Part shown: positions 1 to 13,290 of the stretch, piece by piece
How the letters are laid out: each line of letters begins with the position of its first letter
Numbering within the stretch: the stretch's first letter is position 1
Assembly: GCF_014066305.1 (NCBI RefSeq)
Contig: NW_023501151.1
Location: 1-64,000, forward strand
Length of the DNA stretch: 64,000 nt
Direction: 5' to 3'
From: Letharia columbiana
Taxonomy: Eukaryota > Ascomycota > Lecanoromycetes > Lecanorales > Parmeliaceae
Program-made: the position numbers and the translations under genes
Notes under the pieces: model-generated
What the model saw: only the letters and a program-made list of their open reading frames with translations
What the model was told of the DNA's origin: nothing
Database searches by the model: none

Positions 1-3000
1 TATTTATAAAATAATTAAAAGCGTATTAAGCGCTATAAATATATTTTCTATACTATCGATAAGAAAGATTTTTTAATATTTTTAGTTTTTTAACCTTAAT
101 CGATAAGCGAATTAAAATAAATATAAAAGATCGAATCTAGCGTTTTAATATCGAAAAATAATTCCTCGAGATTTTAACGCTATAATAATTCGCGGATATT
201 TTAAAGAAGTATAAAACTATTTATATATTAGTTATAGTCGAAATAGTAGTTATAAATAGAGAATATAAAACTAACGCGATTAAAATATAGAATATTTATA
301 TAGATAGCGTAGAGGTTATTTTTAAACTTTCTAATAAGTTAAAAGAATATAAAGATATATTCTTATCGAAAGAAGTAAGTCGACTATTATTATATAAGAA
401 TTATAATTATACTATTAAAACTATAGCGAAATTATTATTTAGCTCACTATATAACTTATTTAATATAGAGTTAATGAAGCTAAGAACTTATTTTAACGAA
501 GCTTTAGCGAAAAATTAAATAAGATATTTTACGAGTTTGATAGAAGCCTTAATCCTTTTTATTTTAAAAATGAATAAAGGTTTATGTTTATATATCGACT
601 ATTATAAATTAAATAAGATAATTATTAAAAATTAATATCTCTTATCTCTAATTAGCGAGATACTTAATCGTCTAAATAATTTTAAGCGATATATTAAATT
701 TAATTTAAAGAATACTTATTATTATATATAAATTTATAAGAGCGATAAATAAAAAGATAGCGTTTTATATATATTATAGATACTTTAAATATTTAATAAT
801 ACTATTTAGCTTAATTAACGCATTAATAATCTTTTAGATTTATATTAATAAAACTTTAATTAAGCTAATTAACTAGTTTTATATATATTTTTATATATCT
901 TTAAAATAAAGAAGAAGTATTTAAGATTATCTAAAGTAAGTACTTAATTAATTTAGATAATATAACCTTTATATAAATTTAGAAAAATATAAGTTTTTAT
1001 TATTAAAGCAAAATTTCTCGACTTTATAATATTTATTATTAATATTATTATAGATAAACGTAGAGTAATTATAATTTAAAAGTAATTAAAATTAAAAGAC
1101 TATTATAATATATAAGTCTTTCTAGAGTTTATAAATTTCTATCGAAGATTTATTTATTACTATTTTTAAATTATAAGCTCTTTAATAGAACTTTTTAAGA
1201 GAAGTCAAAAAAATATTAAGTGAGAATTATTTCTATAGCTCGATATTATAGAGTATATATTTAAAAAACTAAAAGACGCTTTTATAATCGCGTCTCTTCT
1301 TAAGTATTTTAACTCTTAGCTTTTAATTTAAATCGAAATTAATACTTTATTATTCGCTTTAACGAGTATACTAACTTAGCTATATACGAATAAATAATAA
1401 TATCTAATCGCTTTTTATTTAAAAAAAGATAATTAACGTAGAGTATAATTATAAAATATACGATTAAAAACTTCTCGCGATTATTATAATATTTAAATAT
1501 TAATATTACTATCTAAAAAAGAAGTTTTTATTCTATTAAGATTCTTATTAATTATAATAATTTAAAGTACTTTATAAGATAATTAATACTAAATAGTAGA
1601 TAAACCCGCTAGATAATAAAACTCTTCTTATATAATTTCTCAATTTCGTATAAATTAAATAAGATGAATTCTACTAATATATTTTAAGACGTTTTAATTA
1701 TAAAGACGAAAATAAATTAATTAATAAGTTCTTTTTTATATTATAATAAAAATTAATTAAAATTAAAAGTCTTTTAAATTTTATTCTAATTATTATTAAG
1801 ATAACTTATAGAGATAATATAGATTATATATATAAGAAATATAATTCTAATAATAAATATCTTATTATATTAAATAATTTAAGTATAAATAAGAGTTCTT
1901 TATATACTAGTTCTCGAGAAGAAGTATTTATAAAAAGAAAATTTAAGAATTTAATAATTATTATAATATAAGAAACTTACTTAAATTTAATATATTCTTT
2001 AAAATTTAAAAAAATTTAATTTTTAATAAGAGAGAGTTTAAGTAAGATATTTATTTAATATATTTATAATATAGTCGATAAGCGACTTAACTCTATTATT
2101 AAAACTACTAATTATAAAAAATTATTTTATATTTAATTATCGAAGTATTAATAACTAGAAAAACGATATATGATATAAATAATAAGTTTATTTATAAACT
2201 TATAAAGGTATTTTAATAAGAGAACGCTTTTATTAAATAGCGTAAAGCTAATAAAATATCGAGTTAGCGAATATAAAGCGTCGATAATTAAGTTTAAGAT
2301 AGTTAGAGACTATTAAGATATAATAATAGATTATATATCTTCGAAGAAGACTTAATACGAGAAGAGATATTAAAACGCTATTATAATAACTAGAAAATAT
2401 TACTAAAATAGTATTCGCGTAGATATTAAGAAGTATATTAATATATATAATATCTATTAATATATAAAGATAGAATATTACTATTTCTATAATAAACTAG
2501 ATATATTTTCTTTACTACTAAGATTATAAAAGAAAGTTATAATAGATTTTATTATAAACTATTCTTTTAGTAAATATAAAGATCGCGTTTATAACTTAAT
2601 TCTTATAATAGTTAATTAATATATTAAAATATTAAGATATATATTTATTAATAAAATAATTAACGCTATATAATTAGAAGAGTTATTTATAAAGAAAATT
2701 ATTCTTCGATATAGAATATTAGAAGATATCGTTATAAATCGAAAATCTATTTTTATAAATACGTTTTAATTAGAAATTTATTATTAATTATATATAAAAT
2801 ATAAATTAAATATTATCTTTTATTTATAAATCGATAAATAGATAAAGCGATAAAATTAGACTTTAGAATACTATTTAAAAATATATTATTTAGAGTAATA
2901 AGATAATTAAATAAAGCTTTTATTAATCGCGGAATTTACGTATTATTAAAGCGAGTATAAAATAATTAATTATAATCTATTTTTCGCTATATATAAATAT

Positions 3001-4700
3001 TAATTAGAACTTAAATTAATCGCTAAAAATAGCGCTATTAAAAGAAAAGTATTTATAGCGAAAAAACGTATTAAAGAAATCGATATAATTTAATAAGAGT
3101 TTATGAGATATTAATAAAGCGTATAGAAAACGTAGTTGAAGTCTTATAATAAGAATTATAAATTATAAAAATTTAATCGCAATAATCTTATTATATTTTC
3201 TATAAAGAATTTAAAATAAAAGAGATTAAATAAAAAGCTTTCTAATAAGCTAATTAGTTTATTTTATATTTAGAAATATATTAAAATATAAGCGTACTGG
3301 CTATAGCTATCGTTTACTTATTAAATTTACTCTAATTTTTATATATTATTATTAAAATTATATAAATAAAGACTAGAAGATCTAGATATCTCTATATATT
3401 CTATTTCTAAACTAATAAAAGATAACGATAAGTATTTAATAGAATTTATATATAAAAAGCGTATAAAAAAGAATAAGATAAAATATCTTATTCGATAAGA
3501 AGATTATTTTAAGAAGTATAATAAATAACTTAGTAAAGAAGTTATAGAAAATATATAAGATGTAATTAACGAGTTTAGTAAGTAGAGCTTATAAGTATAT
3601 AAAGCGTAAGATATAAATATCGAAAAAGAGCTTAAAGGCTAATAATTTTAAAAAATATCTAAAGATAAAGAACTTAGCTATAAGAAGTCGAATCTCGAAT
3701 ATTATAATAAAAAATAATATTAAAAGAATTAATAAAAAATATTAATATCTAAAGATAATAAAGAAAAGATTATATTATTAGAAGTAATAGATATTATAAT
3801 ATAAGATATATATATATAAAACGACGGGCTAGTTAAACTTCTTAAAGTCTTTATCGAAGATATCGTTATTAGCGCTATTATTATTAAGATTACTCTTTAA
3901 ATCGCCTTTATAGATAAATTTTATCTTATTATTTATCTTATTATCCTTCTTATCTTTCTTCTCTTCTTCTTTCTCTTTATTCTTCTCTTTCTCTTTATCT
4001 CTACTATTATTTATCTCGCTTTTATTATTATTACTTTCGAAGTTTAAGCTTAATTTAGAAAGTATAAAAGATATATTTATTAATAAAAGATTAATCTAAA
4101 ATATAATTAATATAGATATAAAGAATAAGAAATAGATATAAGAAATAGAGATATATATAGTAAAGCGTATAACGTCGTAGATACTTATAAGAATATCGAG
4201 GATTTTTTCGAAGACTCTTCGCTTTATTAAGCGAAGCCGCTTCGATATTTAACTTCTTTTTTATTTCTAATTAATTTTTAATATATTAAATCGTTATTAA
4301 GATTATATTAAAGTATTTATAAATAGCTTTAAGACGTATAATAGATATAAAATTAAGAGTATTAAGAATAAAAAGATAATAAATAGCGTAAGTATATTAT
4401 AAATAAATATGAATTATAGTATTAGCGCTAGTAATAATATATTTATTCGCGAAGATTTTTAAGTAAATTAATAGGCGCTATAGATATATCTATTACGCGT
4501 TATTTATATAAAAATTTATTATAATATAATCGCTATAAAGGCGAGCGTAATAATAGAATTTAATAATTATATTATTACTATTATTAAATATAATATTATA
4601 TAAATAGAAAGTATATTTAAAGACTTATCGAGTATAATAATAATAAATATTCTTATTTAATATTAGTAGGGGTTTAGCGTTATAAAGAGCGAGTATAATA
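1..4700 (+). pseudogene. RIP-ruined Ty3/gypsy pol (copy 1)
   Basis: AT-saturated remnant of a Ty3/gypsy pol. No open frame survives, but reading through the stops at about 450-1150 gives a degraded reverse transcriptase: the pre-RT 'ALAK..I..STS' region, an 'L.VDYR.LN' block seen as L-Y-I-D-Y-Y-K-L-N, a 'RYPLPLISE' block seen as YLLSLISEI, and a 'FL.F.NFYRRFI' block near 1130. RNase H and integrase should follow to about 3000; I cannot place their motifs. A pyrimidine-rich stretch lies at 3945-4020. Gag and the 5' end would be to the left of the window. An inverted copy lies at 13760-17880, and that duplication probably made both copies RIP targets. The family assignment comes from my reading of degraded motifs; the right boundary is approximate. 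Confidence 0.6.
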
Positions 4701-5557
4701 AATTATAATTATTAATATATAAGAAATATATATATAATTATATATATAAAACGATAATAGTAGAAATAGTTAGAGATTAATAATTACGTTTATAAAATAA
4801 CTATATACTTATTATTAAAGTTATTATTATTATTAAAAAGAATTATTATAAAACTATTAGTTTATATATTAACGCGATTAATAATAATAAGATATTTATA
4901 ATAAAGAGAGATAGATAATTAGTATAAGAAGATATATTATATTTATATTAATACTTATATTAATAATATAATATTAGAGTAAGTATTTATAAGTTATAAA
5001 GAATAAAAATAAATAATTCGAGAAGAGTTCTTATATTCTTTATTATAGTATTTTTATTGCTTAGTAATATTTAGTAATATAGATACTAGCGACGCGATAG
5101 TAATATTCTACTATTATCTATAAAACCGCGTTATCTAACTATTATTATTATTTCTACTATTATTATTAATTAATAATCGAGAGTATTATCGTAAACTCGT
5201 CGCTCTATTAATTACTTTTTTTAAATATTTATAATAAAGATTATTTATTATATTACTTCGTTATAGATATACTATATTATAAAAATAATATTATTTATAG
5301 AAAAACTCTTCTCTCTTTTTTTATTTACTAAATTTTCGAGATTTTATTATAAATTTTTAAATTAAATATTATTCTCTATAAAATTATTAACTAGCGTTAT
5401 AAATATATTAGTATTAAATATATTAACTTACTATAAATTATTATTAATTAATATTATAAAAGCGATATTATTCTCGAGAGTAATATTAATATTATTATAT
5501 ATTATATTAATAGCGCGTCTTCGATATATAATAGTTAGTTCTATTATATCTTCGAAA
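4700..5557. other. AT-rich decayed sequence, no gene seen
   Basis: Heavily RIP-mutated, TpA-rich sequence without any usable reading frame on either strand. No terminal repeats or recognisable domain could be made out. It probably continues the decayed repeat to its left. Confidence 0.4.
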
Positions 5558-6161
5558 TTAATATATATAAAATGATAAGATAGAGCTAAATTAGAAAATC
5601 TTAAATTTATATATATAGTTAATTATTAATTTATTAGATATACGCTCTTTAATTAGATCGGCTAAGTTATCGCGAGTAAATAAATTAGTATTTACAATTA
5701 TTAAAAATCTCTTCTTCTACTTTTAACTCTTTAATAACTTTTCTACTTTCTATTAAAATCTTAGAATTTCTTTTTCAAATTATAGTCCGAAACTTGCGCT
5801 TTTTAATAATTTAAATTTGTTAAAATTTAGTCTTATAATTATTAAAGCGTAAGAACTTTAAATATCGCTTACTAAAGTTCGCTTATCAAAGTTCGCTCCA
5901 TAGCCCTAATTAAAAAACAGATATACATTATTTAATTTTAGAATAACTTTTTTATTTTCTATTAAAATCTTACGATTTTTTATTTAAAATATAGAACGTA
6001 ATATGGGCTTTCAGATAAAAAAACAATTACTAAATTTATTCTTATAGATATTTATAGATAAGAAATTCAGATATCGCTTATTAAAGATCGCTTATCAAAA
6101 TTTACTCGATAGCTCTAATTAAAAAAAATAGTTATAAATTTAATTTATAGGCCTTTACTTA
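5558..6161 (-). mobile_element. CGAG/CTAA repeat, copy 1 (RIP-mutated)
   Basis: Minus-strand copy of the non-coding dispersed repeat described fully at 38738-39335. The right end reads as a mutated complement of the CGAGTAAAGG 5' terminus; the left end is the mutated complement of the ATATATACTAA 3' terminus. It is flanked by A on the 5' side and T on the 3' side, as in other copies. No coding capacity. Confidence 0.65.
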
Positions 6162-6346
6162 TACTATTATAATAAATTAACTCTTTTCTTTTATTTCTCT
6201 ATTAGAATTTAAAGATTTTTTAATAAATATTCTATTTACTTAAATATCTAAAAATTAAGATCTAAAAGAGAAGATAAGTATTAGATTTAATACTATTATA
6301 AATTTTAACGCTACTTATATTAAAGTATTAATATTATATATAAAAA

Positions 6347-6974
6347 CGAGTAAAGATCTATAAATTAAATTCATAATCATTTTTTTTAATTAGGGCTATC
6401 GAGTAAATTTAATAAGCGATTTTTAATAAGCGATATTTGAATTCTATGCCTTTAAAGAATTATAAGACTAAATTTCGTAGTTTTTTTATTTTTGAAAAAC
6501 GTAAGCTATAGACTATAATTTAAAGAAAAAATCTCAAAATTTTAATAGAAAATAAAAAAGTTATTCTAAAATTAAATAATATACACCTATTTTTTTATCA
6601 GGGCTGCCGGCAAATTTGGTGAGCGAACTTTAATAAACGATATTTAAGCTCCTTGCTTCTTAATAGTTATAAGATCGAATTTTACAATTTTTTCATCGTT
6701 GAATAGCGCAAACTACCCTCCATAATTTAAAAAAGAAATCTCAAAATTTTAATAGAAAATAAAAAAGTTATTTTATTTATAAATAACGTACACCTAATTT
6801 TTAATAAGAAGGCGCGAGAGAGCGAGATTTTAATAATTGCGGACGCTAATTTATTTATCCGCGATAACTTAGCCTATCTAATTAAAGAGCGTAGCGAACT
6901 TAAATTTATAATTAGCTATATATAAATTTAAGATTTTTAAGCTTAGCTCTATCTTATTCTTTTATATATATTAA
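6347..6974 (+). mobile_element. CGAG/CTAA repeat, copy 2 (RIP-mutated)
   Basis: Plus-strand copy of the same repeat. It begins CGAGTAAAG after an A and ends in a mutated CTAA (TTAA) before a T. Internally it keeps the family landmarks: repeated 'agcgat' boxes near the 5' end and the 'gcggacgctaattta' box near 6840. Confidence 0.7.
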
Positions 6975-6989
6975 TATTAATATTATATA

Positions 6990-9502
6990 TAAGTAAAGAC
7001 TACTAATCGAAAAGATATAAAATATTTTATAAGATATTTCATATTAAGTAATATTATATTATACCCGAGTATAATATAAATATAATCGAATATTATATTA
7101 TTTTTCTAATATAGATTCGAAATCTTAACGAAATATCTTACGATATAATATATCTATGATATTATATTATGAAATACTATATATATAAAATATCTCTATT
7201 AAGATTTCTATATTTAGAAGTATAAGTAGCTATTCTAATTATTATTCTAGTTAATTATAGCTATTACTATTATCTATTATAACTATTACTATTATAACTA
7301 TTACTATTATAACTACTTCTATTATAGTTATCTCTATTATAGTTATTCTTATTATAGCTATTATTATTATAGCTATTACTACTATAACTATTACTATTAT
7401 AACTATTATATAATAGTAGACTATTTAATAATAAATAGTAATAGTTATAAAAGTAGTAGATATAATAATAGTAGATATAGTAGTAGTAGATATAATAGTA
7501 GTAGATATTAATAGTAATAGCTATAATAGAAGTAGCTATAATAGATAGTTATAATAGTAATAGCTATAGTAGTAATAGCTATTATATCGAATTTATCGAA
7601 TAAATATATCTAAATATAGAAATTCTAGTCGAGATATTTCATATATATATTATTTTATAATATAATATTATAGATATATTATATCGTAGAATATTTCGCT
7701 AAGATCTTATATTATATTAGATATGAAATTATATAAATCTTAATAATCTATATTATACTAGAGTATAATATAGTAGATTAACATCTTATACTATATTATA
7801 TCTTTTCGACCAGTAATAAAAACCTATAAATTAAATTTATAAAGTTGAATTCTTTTAAGTTAAATCGAATTTTAGCTCTAGTTCTAAGTTAAATCGAACT
7901 CTAATCGCTTAATATACGTTTTTAATCTACTTTTACTACTATAAAATTAATTTACGCTATCTATATAATATATAAGTATATATATATAAAGAGAGACGCG
8001 CTAAGGCTTAATTAGAAAGGTATATCGAGTATAGAGAATTAATTCGTAATAATTACTTATAAAAAATAGAGAAAGACTATATTCTTATAATAAGAAGTAT
8101 TAAAATATTAAAAAGAAATAAAGATAACGTGTTAATTAGTAATATAAATTCTATAATATCTTCTATTCTAATAAAATCTTTCGAATAATAAGATAGCTAT
8201 AGATATCGAACGATTTTAATTTATCTAAATATATATCGTTTAATATCTCTTTTATAGAGATCTAATTAACTATAATCGTCGTAGTAAATCTTTCTCTTAT
8301 AACGTTATTATAATAATATATTATATTAATATAATAGAAATAATAGACTAAGTTATAGTAATATTCTTTATTTACTAAGTAATAATTTAATATAGAATTA
8401 TAAAGAGTATATAACGTGAGATCTTAAAGAGCTAAGTCGTATTCTTAACGAGAATAGCTTTATTACCGCTTAATTTCTTCGTAGTATTCTCTATAGTATT
8501 ATTCATAGTATTCTTTATAGTATTCTCCGCATTTATCTATTATAGTTTCTTCTCTTACTTCTCTTTTTATAGAGTATTAAACTAAATAGCTAGTTAAATA
8601 GCTAATTAAGTAAATAACTAAGTAACTAGCTAAGTAATTAACTAATAATCTAATTAAGTAGATTATTAAGCTAATAGAGTAAGTAGTATTAACTAAGCGA
8701 TTAATCGAGTATCGCTAACTTAAGAGAAGTATATAGAGGAGAATAATAGCTATAAATTCATTCGAGCTCTTTTTAAGAGCTTTTTAACGCGTTTATAAGT
8801 AGTAATAAATAGATATTAAACTACGGCCTCGATTATCAATAATAGAGAATTCGCTAATCGAGTATTACTAGCTTAAAAGAAGTATATAGAAAAGAACGAT
8901 AAGTATAAATTCGTTTAGACTCTTTTTAAAAGTATTTTAACACGTTTATAAATAATAGTAAATAGCTATTACGCGACGGCCTCGATTATTAATAATAACG
9001 AATTTATTAAGAGATAATCTAAAAACGTTAATAGAGACTTTAAGAGATAAGTAAAAGAAGTATATATATCTAAAGCGTTTAATAACGTTTCCGCGAGAGG
9101 TATCGAGGATAATTATATTTATATTAATAAATTAATAGAATAATAAAAGAAGAATAATTATATAAATAGATAAAAGGATTATTATTCGATCTTAAACGCG
9201 TCTAATATAACTATTATAACTATTATATTTAAATATTTATTTAATTTACTAATAGTAGACTAAACTTTATAATTTTTATAGCGTTAGAAAGCGTAAAGCG
9301 AGCTCTATAATTTAAGGAATTATAAAGTAATTATATATATTATAAGCTAAGTACTTTATTAATAAGAGAGACGTAAAAGAACTATCGAGCTAATTTAGCC
9401 GATCTAATTAAAAAGCGTATAGAATTTAAATTTATAATTAACTACACATATAAATTCAAGATTTCTAAGCTTAGTTCTATCTTATTCTATTATATATACT
9501 AA
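6990..9502 (+). mobile_element. CGAG/CTAA repeat, long variant, RIP-mutated
   Basis: Heavily mutated copy of the long variant best preserved at 33544-35845. The 5' end (mutated to TAAGTAAAG) lies at 6990; the body resumes at about 7816 after a fold-back insertion; the 3' end is an intact CTAA at 9499-9502 before T. Blocks at 7850-8500 match 33570-34200 of the pristine copy with nearly all CpA/TpG converted to TpA. No coding potential remains. Confidence 0.65.
7001..7815. mobile_element. Fold-back (long-TIR) element
   Basis: About 815 bp inserted ten bases inside the long CGAG/CTAA copy. Left end TACTAATCGAAAAGATATA, right end its imperfect complement; the inverted arms run for roughly 200 bp each and the centre (about 7240-7580) is built of ~15-bp 'ctattactattataa'-like units that themselves form an inverted repeat around 7420. 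Flanks GTAAAGAC (6993-7000) and ATAAAAAC (7816-7823) look like an 8-bp target-site duplication differing by two G-to-A changes. Non-coding; hAT- or Mutator-like by duplication length, superfamily not established. Related ends lie at 12252 and 19260. Confidence 0.6.
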
Positions 9503-9714
9503 TACTATATTAAAAGTCTCTTTTAAAGTTTAATTTTAGTAATATATCTCTTATACTTAGAAACTTAATAAATATAAATTAATTTTATATTTTTTAAAAT
9601 TTTAAAATTTCTTAAAGATTAATTCTATTATTAAATATATTATTTAATTTTATAACGACTTTATATCTTTTATAGTCTATATTCGCTAGCTAATCGCTAG
9701 TAAACTACGCTCTC

Positions 9715-9881
9715 TATTAGAATTAGTATAGGTACGATACTAGTATAAATAAGATAGATAGAATAATAAGGCTATCGAACTATATAGGTGGGAAGAAGAT
9801 ATAATATAGTAGAGGATATCTTCTGCCAAGGCACTAGGCCATAGGGCTGAGTGATGGTGTGTTAAGGGTACGCTCGTAACA
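9715..9881 (-). repeat. 3' LTR of short LTR element
   Basis: Reverse-complement copy of the 51784 LTR; ends in CGCTCGTAACA, the complement of TGTTACGAGCG. Partly mutated, the half nearest the interior being best preserved. Confidence 0.75.
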
Positions 9882-10345
9882 CTACCCTCTCCTCTCAAAT
9901 AGCCATGGCCCCCACGGCTGATAGACCGGAGATGCACGCCCATTGCTTGCCCTGTGTCTCCAAACATCCATAGTCCCTGCAGGCCTTGATTGGAGAAGAT
10001 TTGCCGAGGTGTAGCGGTATTGCCGGATCGCATGCTGGTCTTGACATTGCCGGGCCGTATGCTGGTCTCGACTGTGCCACGCCTGCATTGTCCTTCAGAG
10101 ATCCCGGCAATATAGTCCACATCTTGCCTGCGTGCCAGCAAGATTCTCCGAGTTCTTCTCCTTGCCCAGTCTTCTTGCCCCGTAGAATTGAAGAAAATCC
10201 AACGCATGCATGTTATCCTCCAACACCTGTTGGCAGCCTGGCCTGGGAGCTCCACTGTAGATTTGCCCTATGTCTCCCATGCTCTTGCCATCAAGTCTAT
10301 CCTCCATTCCATCCTTTATCTTTATCGATTCATAGGTTTAATAGA
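9882..10345 (-). other. Unmutated interior, possible vestigial ORFs
   Basis: GC-normal segment between LTR and RIP-mutated interior. On the minus strand a 70-codon frame (10307-10095) and a 171-codon frame (10255-9740, running into the LTR) are open, but neither resembles a known family and the longer one overlaps the polypurine tract and LTR, so I do not call genes. The stretch holds a short imperfect direct repeat around 'catgctggtcttgac' (10030-10070). It may be all that is left of a gag region or a captured fragment. Confidence 0.35.
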
Positions 10346-10769
10346 TAGATAGGGAAAGAATTAAATATATTAAATGCCATTTGATAGTAGGCTTACTATA
10401 TATGTTATTAATATACTTAGTAAAGAGATCGAATCGTAATCGTATTGTCGAGTCTATTCCCGTCGTCATTATAGCAGACTTACTATAGTGTATAGAAGTA
10501 TTTATAACGATTTCTTTCTACTATTAATTCGCTAGTCGTACGAATAATCTCTATACCTTATTCATCTCTCGCCTATAGTTTTAATAAGATCGTTCCGCTA
10601 TTCTATTAGGCTCTTTAGAATCGAGTTATTCGTCTAATAGATTTATCTAGAAATATAATATTATTAAAGTCTTTATTAGCGTATTTCTTTAAATTTATTC
10701 GCTAATTCGAATAGAGTATACTCGAATTATATTTCTCTTCGTCGAGTATATAAAGAAGTCTTATTATAA

Positions 10770-10935
10770 TATTAGAATTAATATAGATACGATATTAGTA
10801 TAGATAAGATAGATTAAGAATAATAAGACTATCGAATTATATAGATAGAAAGAAGATATAATATAATAGAAGATATCTTCTATTAAGATATTAGACTATA
10901 GAATTAAGTAATATATTAAGAATACGCTCGTAATA
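10770..10935 (-). repeat. 5' LTR of short LTR element (RIP-mutated)
   Basis: Heavily mutated LTR of the same family, about 166 bp, beginning TATTAG and ending CGCTCGTAATA. The adjacent interior on the minus strand starts TTATAATAAGAC, which looks like a mutated form of the primer-binding site of the 7-kb element. Confidence 0.65.
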
Positions 10936-12008
10936 CTCTTATAATATAATAATTATTTATTTTTAAAGTATTATATAGAGTTTATAAAATATATTATATA
11001 TATATATAAGTACGATAATAAATAATATCGTAATAATATCGTAAAAGTAGAACTTATAATCGACTTAAGAAATAGAATAAATCTATTATATATAAAAGAA
11101 AGTATATATTATTAAATCTAAAGTACTATCTTATTATATTAAAATATTATAATTTAATATATATAGAATAGCGAGTAACTAAGAAAGTAATAGTATTTAT
11201 TAAATAATACGCTAAAGTAAGACTTAAAGATATATATAAAGAGTTTAATAAATACGCTATTCTTATTCGTCTTAACTTTAAGAAGTATAAGCGTTAATAA
11301 TAGTATTATTATATAGACGTAATTAGTAAATATAATTAAGAATAATATACGTCTTAAAAGTATCTTCGATATAGTATTTTAAATAAATTAAAATTATTCG
11401 ATATCTTTAGAATAGCCTTATTTTTTCACATTCGAAAATCGATTTCTTAGACTTATATTACTTATTAATAGTCTTATATTAAATCTATTAAGTAAACTTC
11501 TCTTATTATTATATATCTAAAAGACTTTCGAAATTATAATACGCTATTTATAAATCTTACTATCGTCGTTAATAGTCTCGATCGATATCGACTATATAAT
11601 ATTCTATAAAGAAACTTATATTAGAATTATTTAATATTAATTTAAAGTTTTATCGTTTACGACTTAATTCGACTCGAGAGTAGCTAATTAATTAAATCTT
11701 ATTATTTTATAAATTTTCTTAATATTAAAGATTCTTATTTTTAATAAATTTTTAATAAATTTTTAATAAGTAACTTAATTATAATATACGCGTAATTCTT
11801 TTAAAAAACTATAGTAAGAAAGCTAAAGAAGAGTTTAAGAGTTTTTACTTATAGATAGATAAGAAATAATTTATATCTTTAGAATCTTAATTCTCTTTAA
11901 TTAAGATTTTAAAAAATTATAAATATTTAAAGAAATAAGATAAGTAATAAATATATATCTTCGATCTATTAGCTATAAGAACTATAGCTCTTTAAGATAG
12001 AGAAGTAT
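10936..12008. other. AT-rich decayed sequence, no gene seen
   Basis: RIP-saturated, no open frames, no recognisable domain or terminal repeat. Confidence 0.4.
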
Positions 12009-12169
12009 TATTATAAGCGTATTCTTAATATATTACTTAACTTTATAATTTAATATCTTAATAAAGATATCTTCTATTATATTATATCTTCTTTTTATTT
12101 ATATAATTTAATAGTCTTATTATTCTATCTATCTTATTTATATAATATATCTTTATACTAGTTTTAATA
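12009..12169 (+). repeat. Solo LTR, RIP-mutated
   Basis: Plus-strand copy of the LTR family of 51784-51947, starting TATTATAAGCGT and ending TTTTAATA, with every CpA/TpG lost. No partner LTR nearby and no clear target duplication. Some AT-rich sequence follows to 12845 without a recognisable feature. Confidence 0.55.
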
Positions 12170-12845
12170 TAAATTAAAGTTCTTAAAAATTATATTATTA
12201 ACTTCTCTCTTATTTTTTAATATATATTAATAGAATCTTATAAATAAATTTTACTAGTCGAAAAGATATAGAGTTTTTTAAACTTAGAAATTTTAACTTT
12301 TACTTTTTTTTGAAAACTTATATCTTTATAATCTATTTATAGAATCTTATAATTCTTAATACTCTTTAACGAGACTAGTTTATTTTATACGAGACGATCT
12401 TAAATTATAATAATTTATATATAAAATATCGAGTAAATTTAGAAATATCTTATATCTTTTAAGATAATATCTCGAAAATACTTAAATTCTATATATGAGA
12501 CTTAAAGAGCTTTAGAGTTATATAGTAATATAAAAATAGAAAAATAGATATATTTATATATCGATTTAATAATAAAACTAATTTTTAAGAAAGTAAAGAA
12601 AACTCTAGAGAGATTACTTACTTAAGCTTATTCGCTAAGACTTTATTAAATATATATTAAATATATATAAGCTAAGTAATTAAGAGTTCTCTTACTTAAG
12701 ATCTATAAACCTCTTTTCTAATAATTATCTTCTCTCTTTAAAGATTTATCTTCGAATCTAAATATAGAAAGAATATTTTCTTATTATTAAAAGACTTATT
12801 AAAACTCTTTAAATCTTATAAAAAAAGAAGAAAAAAGATTTTTTA

Positions 12846-13279
12846 TAAGTATATATAAAAAGAATAAGGTAGGGCTAAGCTTGAAAACCTTGAATTTGTA
12901 TGTGCAGCCAATCATCAATTTAGGGTCACTACGCTCTTTGATTAGATCAGCTGAGTCATCGCGGGTAAATAAATTAGCGTCCGCAACCATCACAATCTCT
13001 CCCTCCCGCGTCTCCCTCATCAAAAAATAGGTATACGTTATTCACAATAGGAATAACTTTTTTGTTTTCTATTAAAATTTTGAGATTTTTTATTTTAAAT
13101 TTTGAAACGCTATTTGCGCTTTCCGAATTTTTAAGAATTCTGAAAAATTGTCCTATAACTATTAAAGCGCAAGGAATTCAAATATCGCTCACCAAAGTTC
13201 GCTCACCAAAGATCGCTCGACAGCCGGACAGCCCTGATCAAAAAAATGATTATGAATTTAATTTATAGGCCTTTACTCG
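12846..13279 (-). mobile_element. CGAG/CTAA repeat, short copy, lightly mutated
   Basis: Minus-strand copy of about 434 bp that keeps many CA and TG dinucleotides, so it is one of the younger copies. The right end is the complement of CGAGTAAAGG with an A outside it; the left end is a variant (CTTA) of the CTAA terminus before T. Short open frames inside are not conserved between copies and I regard them as chance. Confidence 0.7.
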
Positions 13280-13290
13280 TAATAATATAA

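Larger units (their letters stand above)
9715..10935 (-). mobile_element. Short non-autonomous LTR element
   Basis: Complete small LTR element of about 1.2 kb on the minus strand. Two LTRs (9715-9881 as 3' LTR, 10770-10935 as 5' LTR) are mutated relatives of the 164-bp LTRs of the 7-kb element at 51784. They are flanked by CTCTC on the left and CTCTT on the right, a 5-bp target-site duplication with one transition. A polypurine stretch (complement of 9882-9898) precedes the 3' LTR. The 888-bp interior has no pol. Its left half (9882-10345) is nearly unmutated while its right half is RIP-saturated. The element would depend on an autonomous relative for its enzymes. Confidence 0.7.

Noticed and set aside
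3945..4020. Pyrimidine tract as a polypyrimidine/regulatory signal
   Set aside because: It lies in a RIP-ruined repeat and has a purine-rich counterpart in the inverted copy; simple low complexity is enough.
7240..7580. CRISPR-like array of short repeats
   Set aside because: Units of ~15 bp without unique spacers form an inverted repeat; this is a low-complexity core of a fold-back element in a eukaryotic genome.
9740..10255. 171-codon minus-strand open frame
   Set aside because: It runs from the interior of the short LTR element through its polypurine tract into the LTR, has no recognisable domain, and overlaps other frames of similar quality.
12799..13268. Short frames in the 12846-13279 repeat
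   Set aside because: Frames are not conserved in the better preserved sister copies, so they are chance openings in a non-coding element.
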